Source of the DNA: UBA7657 sp049652985
Lineage (GTDB): Bacteria; Pseudomonadota; Alphaproteobacteria; Micavibrionales; Micavibrionaceae
Length of the DNA stretch: 64,000 nt
Direction of reading: 5' to 3'
Assembly (NCBI GenBank): GCA_049652985.1
Contig: JBASFK010000002.1
Span: 186,001 to 250,000, forward strand
In this document: one piece after another, positions 53,034 to 62,947 of the stretch
Layout of the letters: each line of letters opens with the position of its first letter
Position numbering within the stretch: the first letter of the stretch is position 1
Program-made: the position numbers and the translations under genes
Notes under the pieces: generated by a model
Told to the model about the DNA's origin: nothing
What the model saw: the letters and a program-made list of their open reading frames with translations, nothing else
The model's database searches: none

Positions 53034-53591
53034 ATGAATCTGGGCAACTACATCAAAGCGCACTCCGAAAATATCGCCGGGGCTGTAAGCCTGCTCGGAA
53101 GTTCAGCCTTGATGCTGAGGGGCGATACAAAAAGCATTGCCGCCGCAATTGTTTTCACGGCAGCCGAGCTGACCCTCGCCCGCTACGGGCATACAACGAA
53201 AGGTTATGCCGCCGGAGCGGTGGCGTTTGCGGTGGGCGACCTGACGCTCGCTTTTTCCGATTCAGTTGAGGAAGGATCGTTTTTACAAATGACTCTTCAG
53301 GGCATGGCGGCGGCATGGGCAGTGGGAGCGTTGCGTTATCCGTTCGAGCGGGCGGCGCAGGCAACGAAGTCGCTAAAGCTGCAACAGGTTGCGGATACCC
53401 TGCCCGCTATTTGCGGAACGGCAAACCTGGCCCTTCGCCTGCCCGGAATTTTTTCCGCCCTGGCGGCAAACCAAAAAATCGTGGCCTGCGCGATTACCGC
53501 GTGGGCGATATCAGATGTTCTGGCGGGACGCTTGCAGGAAAGAGTTGGTTCAGTCTACCGGAGAATCAGGCCCCCGACTTCAAACCTTTAG
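53034..53591 (+). CDS. Hypothetical membrane protein
   Basis: 185 residues with several hydrophobic segments (about 13-28, 36-47, 58-74, 88-102, 145-160), Ala-rich. No family known to me. The Shine-Dalgarno lies in a small hairpin. The end overlaps the end of clpB by 26 bases on the opposite strand. Confidence 0.65.
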   Translation: MNLGNYIKAHSENIAGAVSLLGSSALMLRGDTKSIAAAIVFTAAELTLARYGHTTKGYAAGAVAFAVGDLTLAFSDSVEEGSFLQMTLQGMAAAWAVGALRYPFERAAQATKSLKLQQVADTLPAICGTANLALRLPGIFSALAANQKIVACAITAWAISDVLAGRLQERVGSVYRRIRPPTSNL

Positions 53592-56199
53592 GTTTTGAAT
53601 CTTCGGTATTGCCGCTGATTTTGAAGTCGAGTTCGTCGCCTTTGACGCTGACATTGATTCTCGCGCCGGGGCCCGCCTCGCCGTTCAGTATCATGCCGGC
53701 AAGACGATTCTGAAGATGCGTCTGGATGACGCGCTTAAGCGGCCTTGCGCCGTAGGCCGGGTCGTAGCCCTTGTCGGCCAGCCAGGCTTTTGCCTTGTCG
53801 TCGATTTCGAGGCTGATGCTTCGTGCGGCCAGAAGGTCGTGCAGGTAGCCGAGCTGGATGGAGACGATTCCCGTCATCTGGGCGCGGCCAAGGCGCTTGA
53901 ACAATAAAATTTCGTCGAGGCGATTCAGGAATTCAGGGCGGAATGCCTTGCGCACGACGTCCATGACTTCCTCGCGCAAATCATCAGTGCTTAAATTTTC
54001 CGGCAGGTTCACGAGCAGGTCGGCGCCGAGATTCGAGGTCATGATGAGAATCGTGTTTGAAAAATCCACCGTGCGGCCCTGGCCGTCGGTCAGGCGGCCA
54101 TCGTCTAAAACCTGGAGCAGGATATTGAACACATCGGGGTGCGCCTTTTCGATTTCATCGAACAGAACCACTTGATAAGGACGGCGGCGGACGGCTTCGG
54201 TCAACGCCCCGCCTTCCTCGTAACCAACATAGCCCGGCGGCGCGCCGATCATGCGCGAGACGGAATGTTTTTCCATGTATTCGGACATGTCGAGTCGCAC
54301 CATTGCCGAGTCGTCGTCGAATAAAAATGCGGCGAGCGCTTTCGTGAGTTCTGTTTTGCCTACACCCGTGGGGCCGAGGAAGAGGAACGAGCCCATGGGG
54401 CGGCGCGGATCCTGCAGCCCGGCGCGGGCGCGGCGGATGGCATCGGACACGGCCTTGACGGCGTCATCCTGACCGACGACGCGCTGAATCAATTTATCTT
54501 CCATGGCGAGGAGTTTTTCGCGCTCGCCCTCCAGCATTTTATCGACCGGGATGCCGGTCCAGCGGGAGACAATTGAAGCGATGTCGTCCTCGGTGACTTC
54601 CTCGTTGATCAGGCTGGAGCGGCCATTCTTGTTTTGGGCGGCGGGGAGTTTCGCCAGTTTTTTCTCGAGCTCGGGGATCATGCCGTATTTGATTTCGGAC
54701 GCCCTCGCCCAGTTGCCCTCGCGCTCGGCGCGCTCTAACTCGACACGGGCCTTGTCCAGCGCCTCGGTGAATTTCTGGCCGGCGCCCATTTTTTCCTTCT
54801 CGGCCTTCCACTGGCTAGTCAGGTCTGCCGATTTGGATTCGAGGGTTTCGAGCTCCTCCTCCAGTTTCTTGAGGCGGTCTTTGGAGGCCTTGTCGGATTC
54901 CTTCTTCAGCGCCTCGCGCTCGATCTTGAGTTGCACGATGCGGCGGTCAAGCTCGTCGATTTCCTCAGGCTTGGAATCGGCCTGCATGCGGATGCGGCTG
55001 GCGGCCTCGTCGACCAGGTCGATGGCCTTGTCGGGGAGGAAGCGGTCGGTGATGTAGCGGTTCGAGAGCGTGGCGGCGGCGACGATGGAATTATCCGTAA
55101 TGCGGACGCCGTGGTGCATTTCGTATTTTTCCTTGAGACCGCGGAGGATAGAGATCGTGTCCTCGACCGTGGGCTCGCTGACGAACACCGGCTGGAAGCG
55201 GCGGGCAAGCGCGGCGTCCTTCTCGATGTGTTTGCGATATTCATTGAGCGTGGTTGCGCCGACCATGTGAAGCTCGCCGCGCGCAAGGGCGGGTTTGAGC
55301 ATGTTCCCGGCATCCATCGAGCCCTCGGCCTTGCCCGCGCCGACCAGTGTATGAAGCTCATCGAGAAAAAGTATTATTTCCCCGGCATTTGCCTTGATTT
55401 CATCAAGTACTGATTTAAGACGCTCCTCGAATTCGCCCCTGAACTTAGACCCGGCGAGCAATGCACCAAGATCGAGGGCCATGAGCCGCTTCCCTTTGAG
55501 GCTTTCAGGTACGTCGCCGTTTACGATACGCTGCGCAAGCCCTTCAATGATCGCGGTTTTCCCGACGCCGGGTTCGCCGATCAGGACCGGGTTATTCTTG
55601 GTGCGGCGGGAGAGCACCTGAACCGCGCGGCGAATTTCCTCGTCGCGGCCGATGATGGGGTCGAGCTTGCCGTCGCGGGCGGCCTGGGTGATGTCCTGCG
55701 CATATTTCTGCAGGGCCTCGAAATTGTCTTCGGACCCGGCGGTATCGGCGGTGCGGCCCTTACGCGTGTCGTTGATGGCCTTGTTCAGAATGGAATCCGT
55801 CAGGCCGGCTCCTTCGAGGTAGCCGGCGGTATCGCTTTTCTTGGCCATCAGCATGGCCTGCAGCACGCGCTCGGTTGTGACGTACTTGTCGCCGGATTTT
55901 TCGGATAATACCAATGCGTTATCAAGCGTTCTTAACAAATCACTTGAGATGCGGAGCCCCCCGGCCCCGGGGCCGTCAACGGATGGTATCTTGGTCAGGG
56001 CGACCTCGACGTCGCGTTTCAGGCGCGCCTCGTCGCCCGCAGCGGCGCGTACAAGCCGCGTAACCGTTCCGTCCTGATCGTCCAGCATCACCTTGAGCAG
56101 GTGTTCAGGCTCCATAGACTGGTGACGCGAACGCATCGCCAGGGTTTGCGCCTGCTGGAGATAGGACTTGGTCTTTTCTGTAAATCGGTCGAAATCCAT
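53566..56199 (-). CDS. clpB: ATP-dependent chaperone ClpB
   Basis: Disaggregase acting with DnaK. 877 residues: N-domain 1-150, AAA-1 with GEPGVGKTAIIEGLAQ, coiled-coil middle domain about 410-530, AAA-2 with GPTGVGKTELTKAL, C-terminal D2-small domain. A TATAAT lies about 54 bases before the ATG (reverse strand, 56253-56258), without a clear -35. Probably heat-induced. Confidence 0.97.
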   Translation of the reverse strand: MDFDRFTEKTKSYLQQAQTLAMRSRHQSMEPEHLLKVMLDDQDGTVTRLVRAAAGDEARLKRDVEVALTKIPSVDGPGAGGLRISSDLLRTLDNALVLSEKSGDKYVTTERVLQAMLMAKKSDTAGYLEGAGLTDSILNKAINDTRKGRTADTAGSEDNFEALQKYAQDITQAARDGKLDPIIGRDEEIRRAVQVLSRRTKNNPVLIGEPGVGKTAIIEGLAQRIVNGDVPESLKGKRLMALDLGALLAGSKFRGEFEERLKSVLDEIKANAGEIILFLDELHTLVGAGKAEGSMDAGNMLKPALARGELHMVGATTLNEYRKHIEKDAALARRFQPVFVSEPTVEDTISILRGLKEKYEMHHGVRITDNSIVAAATLSNRYITDRFLPDKAIDLVDEAASRIRMQADSKPEEIDELDRRIVQLKIEREALKKESDKASKDRLKKLEEELETLESKSADLTSQWKAEKEKMGAGQKFTEALDKARVELERAEREGNWARASEIKYGMIPELEKKLAKLPAAQNKNGRSSLINEEVTEDDIASIVSRWTGIPVDKMLEGEREKLLAMEDKLIQRVVGQDDAVKAVSDAIRRARAGLQDPRRPMGSFLFLGPTGVGKTELTKALAAFLFDDDSAMVRLDMSEYMEKHSVSRMIGAPPGYVGYEEGGALTEAVRRRPYQVVLFDEIEKAHPDVFNILLQVLDDGRLTDGQGRTVDFSNTILIMTSNLGADLLVNLPENLSTDDLREEVMDVVRKAFRPEFLNRLDEILLFKRLGRAQMTGIVSIQLGYLHDLLAARSISLEIDDKAKAWLADKGYDPAYGARPLKRVIQTHLQNRLAGMILNGEAGPGARINVSVKGDELDFKISGNTEDSKPKGLKSGA

Positions 56200-56374
56200 C
56201 GGAATGAGTGTAATTTAAAGCAGCCGGACGTCAATATCACACCAAAGATATCATTATAGCCCCGACTTCCTTGTCATTCCGTTTATTTTCATATGAACAT
56301 AAAAGCCGATATTATCACACCGGAATGAGCTAATGTTTTAGATAAATAAAACTTCTCAAGTTGTTGTAAATAAA

Positions 56375-56404
56375 CAGAAAAAATAAGGCGGCCCCTAGGC
56401 CGCC
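56375..56404 (-). terminator. Intrinsic terminator of the DUF4167 gene
   Basis: GGCGGCC / GGCCGCC stem with 4-base loop followed on the reverse strand by TTATTTTTT. Confidence 0.8.
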
Positions 56405-56429
56405 CCATTTTTACGCAGTATTATTAGCT

Positions 56430-56876
56430 TTAAACAGTGGTCAGTTCGCGGCCAGCCTGTGCGGCGGGTTCCTGCGATCTGGCATTAGGATTAGCTCCCA
56501 AGATGCTGGCAGGCAAGGCTAAATCTTCCCTGCCCCTGGTGTTGCCATCGGCTTCACCCTGCCCTTGCTGGGCAGGCTGGGAAGCAGTGGTATTTTTCCG
56601 TACGTCTTCTTCAAAAGAGTTGATAATCCTTTGATAATGCTCAGCATGTTGAAGGTAGTTCTCGGCTACAATACGGTCTCCGGCGGAGGCCGAATCCCTG
56701 GCAAGGGTAAGGTATTTCTCGCAGACCTGGTGCGCAGTACCGCGGATACGTACATCCGGGCCGTTGCTATCGAAGACCTGCATACGATGGTGATTGCCGC
56801 CGTTACTGCGGTGGCCGCCCCCATTGTTATTGCCGCCGCGGTGACGGTGGCGTCTTCCTGTAGTCCCGTGTCTCAT
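56430..56876 (-). CDS. DUF4167 family protein
   Basis: 148 residues. The N-terminal region is rich in Arg/His/Gly/Asn (RGGNNNGGGHRSNGG) followed by the family core DVRIRGTAHQVCEKYLTLAR, DRIVAENYLQHAEHYQRII. Found in Alphaproteobacteria, likely RNA- or ribosome-linked from composition, unproven. Often next to prmC/prfA, as here. Confidence 0.85.
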   Translation of the reverse strand: MRHGTTGRRHRHRGGNNNGGGHRSNGGNHHRMQVFDSNGPDVRIRGTAHQVCEKYLTLARDSASAGDRIVAENYLQHAEHYQRIINSFEEDVRKNTTASQPAQQGQGEADGNTRGREDLALPASILGANPNARSQEPAAQAGRELTTV

Positions 56877-57105
56877 AAGCTTTATCCGTTGTTTGTGTTA
56901 CTGTTTTTCTATTTTAGGCATACACGTACACCTTACCTGATTCACCGCGGCCTGACCAGCCCCGGATGAATTATGGCACCCCCCAAATCACTATATGTTG
57001 GGTTTTTCCAGTTCCCACTAACCAGTATCTAGCGGTTCAATGTGTCGGAACCACACCACCCTACCGCCATGCCGATTTTGTGCAACGAAGGGGGCAAGCT
57101 TTTTT

Positions 57106-57954
57106 TTATTTATCCCCATTGGAGATTTCCACAACCCTTGGAATCCCTGCGAAATCGGGGCGTACGGCCTCCACGCGAATCCGAGATTCTCTGCTGAGTC
57201 GCACGATATCGGCCTCCTGCCCGGCGCCGATCTCGAAGAGGGCTTTTCCACCCGGATTTAAGAGGCGGGGAAGAGCGAAAAAAATGTTTTTGTAAGCCTC
57301 AAGTCCGTCGAATCCCCCGCTAAGAGCCAGAATCGGATCGTGATTCCGTACCTCTTTCTCCAGGGATTCGATGTCGGAATGTCTGATATAGGGCGGATTC
57401 GACAGAATCAAATCGAAAGGGCCAGCTATTCCCTCGCCCCAGTCGGCCTGTTTGAAGGCCAATCGCCCTGCTACGCCGTGTTGCCGGGCATTCTTTTTCG
57501 CCGTTTCCAGCGCGCCGGGCGATATATCGGTGGCGAGTCCTTGGGTTTCGGGCCAGGCCTTGAGCAACGTAATGATGATGCAGCCCGTGCCGGTGCCCAT
57601 ATCGAGTATCTTCGCCGGATGTTTCCCGTGAAACAATTTGAGAGCGTGGTCGACGAGGATTTCGGTTTCGGGCCTTGGGTCGAGCGTATCCTTTGTCACG
57701 ATGAATTCCAGACCGTGAAATTCCCGCGTGCCTTCAATCCGGGAGAGCGGTTCGCCCTTAACACGGCGTTGAAGGTCACTTTCTATCGCTTTTATGCCGG
57801 AATCAGCGGGAATCTTATCCGGATTCGATATGATTTCAGCCCAATCGAGGTCTAAATGGTGTTTTATCAGCCACCGCGCCTCAAGTTCGGGCGATTCAAT
57901 GCCGGAATTGGCCATATCCTGCCTTAAACGCTCGTACAATTGAGACAAATTCAT
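57106..57954 (-). CDS. prmC: Release factor glutamine methyltransferase
   Basis: Methylates the GGQ glutamine of RF1 and RF2. 282 residues: N-terminal helical domain, ILDMGTGTGCIIITLL (SAM site), LATDIS, and LILSNPPYIRHSD with the NPPY catalytic motif. Its substrate gene prfA lies upstream, separated by one small gene. Confidence 0.95.
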   Translation of the reverse strand: MNLSQLYERLRQDMANSGIESPELEARWLIKHHLDLDWAEIISNPDKIPADSGIKAIESDLQRRVKGEPLSRIEGTREFHGLEFIVTKDTLDPRPETEILVDHALKLFHGKHPAKILDMGTGTGCIIITLLKAWPETQGLATDISPGALETAKKNARQHGVAGRLAFKQADWGEGIAGPFDLILSNPPYIRHSDIESLEKEVRNHDPILALSGGFDGLEAYKNIFFALPRLLNPGGKALFEIGAGQEADIVRLSRESRIRVEAVRPDFAGIPRVVEISNGDK

Positions 57955-57971
57955 AAAACACCCAAGCAGTC

Positions 57972-58373
57972 CTACTTAAAATAAATCTTATCTAGCTCCA
58001 GCGTTATTTTCAGAGTCTCGCCTCTTTCAACGGGAGGCAACTTAAATTTGGCGGTATTCACACTTGGGGCAAGATTCATTCTGACAGTTTCGACTGCGTC
58101 ATTGGCGTGGACTGAAACAACAGCCTCTGAAAAATTAATATTTAAGGGATTAATAAGGATAACTGAGAGTTCTGTACCCTTTTCTACGGGCTTTGTTTTA
58201 TCAATGGCAACGGGAAAATTACCGTACTGCGTTTGAAGGATGTTAAAGCCAGCCGTGTCAGTATTGGGCATATAGACCGTCCCATCAGCGACAGGTATTT
58301 CGCCGATCAACCACAAAACAGTGATAATCAGTAAAAATAGCAAAACGTTAGTGAATGAAAGGTGTTTTCTCAT
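57972..58373 (-). CDS. Hypothetical membrane-anchored protein between prfA and prmC
   Basis: 133 residues: one TM segment (about 8-25) followed by a beta-rich domain. No family recognised. AT-rich relative to prfA and prmC; an insertion into the usual prfA-prmC pair. Confidence 0.7.
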   Translation of the reverse strand: MRKHLSFTNVLLFLLIITVLWLIGEIPVADGTVYMPNTDTAGFNILQTQYGNFPVAIDKTKPVEKGTELSVILINPLNINFSEAVVSVHANDAVETVRMNLAPSVNTAKFKLPPVERGETLKITLELDKIYFK

Positions 58374-58432
58374 AGCTGCCCCAAGGTTTTTTATAACCCT
58401 AAGGCTCTGCGCGATGAATGAAAAGAGGCGTA

Positions 58433-59497
58433 TTAACTCTCCAGCGTGGCCAGCGCGGCGGCCTGGTCCTCGGTGATGAGGGCTTCGATCACCCCGCCCA
58501 GTGCCTTGCCGGTCATGACGTCATCGATATTGTAAAGCGTGAGGTTAATGCGGTGGTCGGTCACGCGCCCCTGCGGGAAATTGTAGGTGCGGATGCGCTC
58601 CGACCGGTCGCCAGAGCCGACCTGCTCTTTCCGGTCTTTGGCGCGCGTTTCGGCAAGCTTCTGGCGTTCCATGTCATAGATGCGCGTCTGCAGAATCTTC
58701 ATCGCCTTGGCGCGGTTTTTATGCTGGGAGCGTTCTTCCTGCATTTCGACCACGACACCCGTGGGAATGTGGGTGATGCGGATGGCGGATTCGGTTTTAT
58801 TGACGTGCTGGCCGCCGGCGCCCTGCGAACGGTAGGTATCGATTTTCAGATCCGCCGGGTTGATATGGACATCGACATCTTCGGCTTCCGGCAGGACGGC
58901 GACGGTAGCGGCGGAAGTATGGACGCGCCCCTGCGCCTCGGTCTCGGGAACCCTCTGAACGCGGTGGACGCCGGATTCGTATTTCAACCGTGAGAACACA
59001 TTGTGGCCGGTGACCTGTGAGATGATTTTGCTATAGCCGCCCATGTCGGTCTCGGAGGCTTCCATGACTTCGAACTTCCAGCCCATGATGCCCGCGTAAC
59101 CCTTGTACATCGTGAAGAGGTCGCCCGCGAACAGCGAAGCCTCCTGCCCGCCCGTGCCCGCGCGGATTTCGAGGATGGCATTTTTCGCATCGGCTTCATC
59201 TTTGGGAATGAGCGAAAGTTTCAATTTCTGCTCCAGTTCCGGAATAATCTTGTTTATGGCCTTCAGTTCAGCTCCCGCCATGTCGCGCATTTCGGGATCG
59301 TCGAGCATGTGGTTGAGGTCGTCTTTTTCCTTCAGTGCCTTTTCGTATTCGTTCGCGGCCTCGACCACTGGCGTGAGCGATGCGTATTCCTGCGAGAATT
59401 TTACGAATTTATCGCCACCGAGATTTCCGGCGCCCATAAGCGCCGCCAGCTCTTCATGCCGCGTCCGTATCGACGCCAGTTTTTCCCGGAGAGACAT
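58433..59497 (-). CDS. prfA: Peptide chain release factor 1
   Basis: Reads UAA and UAG stops. 354 residues with the GGQ loop in YRSQGAGGQHVNKTESAIR and the tripeptide region before it; domain 1 helices and the C-terminal NFPQGRVTDHRINL are typical. Follows the RodZ-like gene by eight bases. Confidence 0.97.
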   Translation of the reverse strand: MSLREKLASIRTRHEELAALMGAGNLGGDKFVKFSQEYASLTPVVEAANEYEKALKEKDDLNHMLDDPEMRDMAGAELKAINKIIPELEQKLKLSLIPKDEADAKNAILEIRAGTGGQEASLFAGDLFTMYKGYAGIMGWKFEVMEASETDMGGYSKIISQVTGHNVFSRLKYESGVHRVQRVPETEAQGRVHTSAATVAVLPEAEDVDVHINPADLKIDTYRSQGAGGQHVNKTESAIRITHIPTGVVVEMQEERSQHKNRAKAMKILQTRIYDMERQKLAETRAKDRKEQVGSGDRSERIRTYNFPQGRVTDHRINLTLYNIDDVMTGKALGGVIEALITEDQAAALATLES

Positions 59498-59505
59498 GAA
59501 CGTCG

Positions 59506-60426
59506 TTACTGCCCGTAATTCTTTTTAAGGAAGGCCATATCGAGAGGGATATTACGTTTAACCTCACCAGGCGCGCCGAGGTGCTTGAGTTTTTTACCTT
59601 CGACCTCGAGATCGACGCCGCCGGAATTGCCGAGCGAAATGGTGAGGTCCGGACGATCAGGCACGTAGTAGCGGTCGCCCGCCTGCAGCACGCGCGAGAC
59701 AATGGATTTACCGTCCTTGCCGCGTATCTCGACCCAGCTGTTCTCGCGGATATTCAGGATGATGCCTTTTTCCTTGGGCGGCGGCGCGGACGTATCGGCT
59801 GAAGCGACCGGCGCCGTGCCGCCAGCGGCGGGTTCCTGCCCCATGGGAATTTCAGAAGGCGGCGCGTTCTGGACCGGCGCGGGCTGGGGCGGCATCTGCT
59901 GGCGGGCCACTTCCGCCTGCGCATTATTGGTTTCGACTGGGGGCGACGCGGTTTGTTGCTGCTGCTCGGCCACTGCGGGCACATCTGTGACCGGCGCGCG
60001 GTCTTCGCCGCCCATCCCGAACCAGACGGCCAGAATGACCACGACGGCGGCGATCGACGCGCCGACCTGCCAGAATTGCGGCATCTTGGTGTCGGAGGCC
60101 ATGACGGGATAATTCACGGCGGGGCTTGGCGTTTCGCGCCCGCCAGCCTGCTTCTTGAACAGATTGACCATCTTGTCGCCGTCGAGGCCGAGATATTCTG
60201 AATAGGAACGGATGAAGCCGATGACATACACGCGGCCCGGAAGCATGGCGTAATTGCCGGTTTCGAGGGCTTCGAGCTGGGAGGCGCGGATACGGAGCGC
60301 GCGTTCGATATCGGGCAAACTCTGGTCATAATGGAGGCGCGTGCGGCGGAGAATTTCGCCCACGCTCAGGTCCGTATGAAAATGATCAGGTTGCTGCGGC
60401 TGTTCGTTCACGGCTGTCTGTCCCAT
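59506..60426 (-). CDS. RodZ-like HTH membrane protein
   Basis: 306 residues: cytosolic HTH_25 domain (about 20-85, VGEILRRTRLHYDQSLPDIE), a TM segment (about 122-140), a Pro/Gln-rich periplasmic linker, and a DUF4115 beta domain (IILNIRENSWVEIRGKDG). RodZ links MreB to cell wall synthesis. Upstream of prfA in an operon with lysC further up. Confidence 0.88.
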   Translation of the reverse strand: MGQTAVNEQPQQPDHFHTDLSVGEILRRTRLHYDQSLPDIERALRIRASQLEALETGNYAMLPGRVYVIGFIRSYSEYLGLDGDKMVNLFKKQAGGRETPSPAVNYPVMASDTKMPQFWQVGASIAAVVVILAVWFGMGGEDRAPVTDVPAVAEQQQQTASPPVETNNAQAEVARQQMPPQPAPVQNAPPSEIPMGQEPAAGGTAPVASADTSAPPPKEKGIILNIRENSWVEIRGKDGKSIVSRVLQAGDRYYVPDRPDLTISLGNSGGVDLEVEGKKLKHLGAPGEVKRNIPLDMAFLKKNYGQ

Positions 60427-60483
60427 AACAACCGTAACAATAGTGCATTAATTGCACATATTCCAGCGCGTTATAGGAAATTC

Positions 60484-60858
60484 TTAAGCGCCTGCGAGCA
60501 CGAGCTCGGGTTGCTGCGCATGGTCTTCTTCTGCAACGGCTGAGGTGACCAGTTCTTCCTCGGCACCTCCCTGAGCAGCGGTCTCAAAGAGAGACCTCAC
60601 CACGAGGCTGCGTCCGGGTGGGTCGCCGTCAACGATCACTTTTTCACCTGTTAAAAATTTAGCCTGTATCGGCAGAAGCTCACGTGAAATCGGCCCCTCA
60701 GTTAGTGATCCCGGTTGACTTTCACGCACAAAAATACCGCGCGGCAAGTCAAGCCTGGAAGCACATCCGGGATAACCTTCTATCACAAAATGCTGGATTC
60801 GCGGTGAAGCGCCCCTCAGATCAATTGTCTGGGAAATGGTTACGGGTTTTTCACTCAT
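60484..60858 (-). CDS. Hypothetical 124-residue protein
   Basis: Soluble, begins SEKPVTISQTIDLRGASPRI. Acidic C-terminus. No family recognised. Between lysC and the RodZ-like gene. CAGGGAGATTAG ribosome-binding site. Confidence 0.65.
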   Translation of the reverse strand: MSEKPVTISQTIDLRGASPRIQHFVIEGYPGCASRLDLPRGIFVRESQPGSLTEGPISRELLPIQAKFLTGEKVIVDGDPPGRSLVVRSLFETAAQGGAEEELVTSAVAEEDHAQQPELVLAGA

Positions 60859-60931
60859 TCTAATCTCCCTGTGGCAGTTTTTTATATTCTTCCCGCCATT
60901 GTAAACGGCAGGAGCGGAAAGTCAAACCGGC

Positions 60932-62161
60932 CTAATCTTCAAGCCCATAAGACGAATGCAGGGCACGGACGGCTAGTTCCACATAATCTTGCTCGATCAG
61001 GACGCTAATCTTGATTTCTGAAGTGGAAATCACCTGAATATTGATGCCTTTGGAGGCCAGGGTTTTAAACATGGTGTTGGCCACGCCGGAATGGCTTTTC
61101 ATACCGATTCCAACGACCGAGACCTTGGCCACGGTGTCCGAGGTCTGAAGTTCTTTATATTTCAGTTCTTTCAGCGATTTGATGGTCTCCAGCGCGCGCG
61201 GCAGGTCGGCCTGCGGCACGGTGAAAGTCATGTCGGTGAATTTGCCGTCGGATGAGACGTTCTGGACGATCATGTCCACGTTGACGGCGGCATCAGCCAG
61301 CGGGCTGAATATTTTCGCCGCGACGCCGGGGACGTCCGGCACCCCGATCAATGTAACCTTGGCTTCGTCGCGTGTGTACGCTACGCCTGTAACGAGTTGC
61401 TGTTCCACGATATCCTCCTCGCGTGTGACTAGTGTTCCCGGCAGATCGCTGCCGATATGGTCTTCAAAACTTGATAAAACCTGGAGCGGTATATCCTTCT
61501 TCATGGCGATTTCCACCGAGCGGATATGGAGGACTTTCGCCCCCACCGATGCCAGCTCCAGCATCTCTTCATAAGAAATTTTATTTATTTTACGCGCGTT
61601 CGGCACGATGCGGGGATCGGTGGTGTAGACACCATCGACGTCCGTATAAATATCGCAGCGGTCAGCGCCAAGCGCCGCGGCCACCGCGACAGCCGACGTA
61701 TCCGAGCCGCCGCGCCCGAGCGTGGTGATGCGGCCGTCTTCGGTCATGCCCTGGAAGCCGGGAATGACGGCGACCTCGCCTCCTTTCAAGCTTTTCAGGA
61801 GGTCTTCGATTTCGATGCGGGAAATGCGCGCCTTGCCGTGCACGTCGTTCGTGATGACCGGGAGTTGCCAGCCCTGCCATGAGCGCGCATTGACGCCCAT
61901 CTTGCGCAGGGTCATGGCCATCAGGCCCGAGGTAACCTGCTCGCCGCTGGCGACGACGACGTCGTATTCGCTCGTGTCGTGGAGTTTATCGACCTGGTTG
62001 CAATATTCGACGAGCTTGTTGGTGACGCCGGCCATGGCAGAGACGACCACGGCCACCTTGTGGCCGAGTTTCACCTCGCGGGCGATTTTCTCGGCCGCGC
62101 CACGGATTTTCTCGACGTCGGCAACCGATGTGCCGCCGAATTTTGCGACGATAAGAGCCAT
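60932..62161 (-). CDS. lysC: Aspartate kinase
   Basis: First step of lysine, threonine and methionine synthesis. 409 residues: VAKFGGTSVADVEKI, GRGGSDTSAVAVAAALGA, and two ACT domains (about 265-400) that bind the feedback amino acids. ATG 62161 gives the family start; the frame open to 62224 lacks it. Confidence 0.96.
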   Translation of the reverse strand: MALIVAKFGGTSVADVEKIRGAAEKIAREVKLGHKVAVVVSAMAGVTNKLVEYCNQVDKLHDTSEYDVVVASGEQVTSGLMAMTLRKMGVNARSWQGWQLPVITNDVHGKARISRIEIEDLLKSLKGGEVAVIPGFQGMTEDGRITTLGRGGSDTSAVAVAAALGADRCDIYTDVDGVYTTDPRIVPNARKINKISYEEMLELASVGAKVLHIRSVEIAMKKDIPLQVLSSFEDHIGSDLPGTLVTREEDIVEQQLVTGVAYTRDEAKVTLIGVPDVPGVAAKIFSPLADAAVNVDMIVQNVSSDGKFTDMTFTVPQADLPRALETIKSLKELKYKELQTSDTVAKVSVVGIGMKSHSGVANTMFKTLASKGINIQVISTSEIKISVLIEQDYVELAVRALHSSYGLED

Positions 62162-62227
62162 AATTCCTTCCAGAAGGCCGTTATTTTGTGCTAAAAAGCT
62201 CCTGTTTTCTACAGAAAGACGCAATTT

Positions 62228-62947
62228 ATGTCCACCATTCTGAAGTCGGAAGTCGAAAAATTTTCAAAAGACGCCCCGCTCTGGTGGGACGAAAAAGGCC
62301 CTTTTGCCCCGCTTCACCGCCTGAATCCGGCGCGTATGGGCTATATAAGGGCTCAAATCGGCGCGCATTACGGGCTGGGCGAAACAGGCCTGAAACCGTT
62401 CAAAGGGCTTTCGATGCTGGATGTCGGGTGCGGCGGCGGGCTGGTTTGCGAGCCCCTCGCCCGGCTTGGGGCGGAAGTTACGGGGATTGACGCAGACCCT
62501 GTGGCGATTGAAACGGCGAAGACGCATGCCGCGCAGTCGGGGCTGGAGATCGATTACCAAAACCGGGCGGCGGAAAATATAAAAGAAAAATACGACGTCG
62601 TTCTCGCGCTGGAGATCATCGAGCATGTCGAAGACCCGGCGGCGTTCGTGAAAACAATTTCAAAACTGGTGAAGCCCGGGGGCCTTGTTATTTTTTCGAC
62701 GCTGAACCGCACGCCGAAATCGTTCGCGCTCGGCATCGTCGCGGCGGAATATGTGATGCGCATTGTTCCACGTGGAACACATAGCTGGCGGCGGTTTGTG
62801 AAGCCTTCGGAACTGGCGCGGCACATGCGCGCGGCGGGCATGGAGCCGAAAAACATCAGCGGACTTGTGCTAAGCCCTTTGAGCGGTGAATTCAAAATTT
62901 CCGAGAACGATACGGGCGTGAATTATTTTATGACGGCCCGAGCGTAG
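62228..62947 (+). CDS. ubiG: Ubiquinone biosynthesis O-methyltransferase
   Basis: Both O-methylations of ubiquinone synthesis. 239 residues: WWDEKGPFAPLHRLNPARMGYI, MLDVGCGGGLVCEPLARLGA, LEIIEHVEDPAAFV, and STLNRTPKSFALGIVAAEYV. Divergent from lysC (66 bases). Its end overlaps the next convergent gene by 20 bases. Confidence 0.96.
   Translation: MSTILKSEVEKFSKDAPLWWDEKGPFAPLHRLNPARMGYIRAQIGAHYGLGETGLKPFKGLSMLDVGCGGGLVCEPLARLGAEVTGIDADPVAIETAKTHAAQSGLEIDYQNRAAENIKEKYDVVLALEIIEHVEDPAAFVKTISKLVKPGGLVIFSTLNRTPKSFALGIVAAEYVMRIVPRGTHSWRRFVKPSELARHMRAAGMEPKNISGLVLSPLSGEFKISENDTGVNYFMTARA

Noticed and set aside
62162..62227. Lysine riboswitch before lysC
   Set aside because: Only 66 bases separate lysC and ubiG, too short for a lysine riboswitch of about 170 bases, and no matching conserved elements are present.
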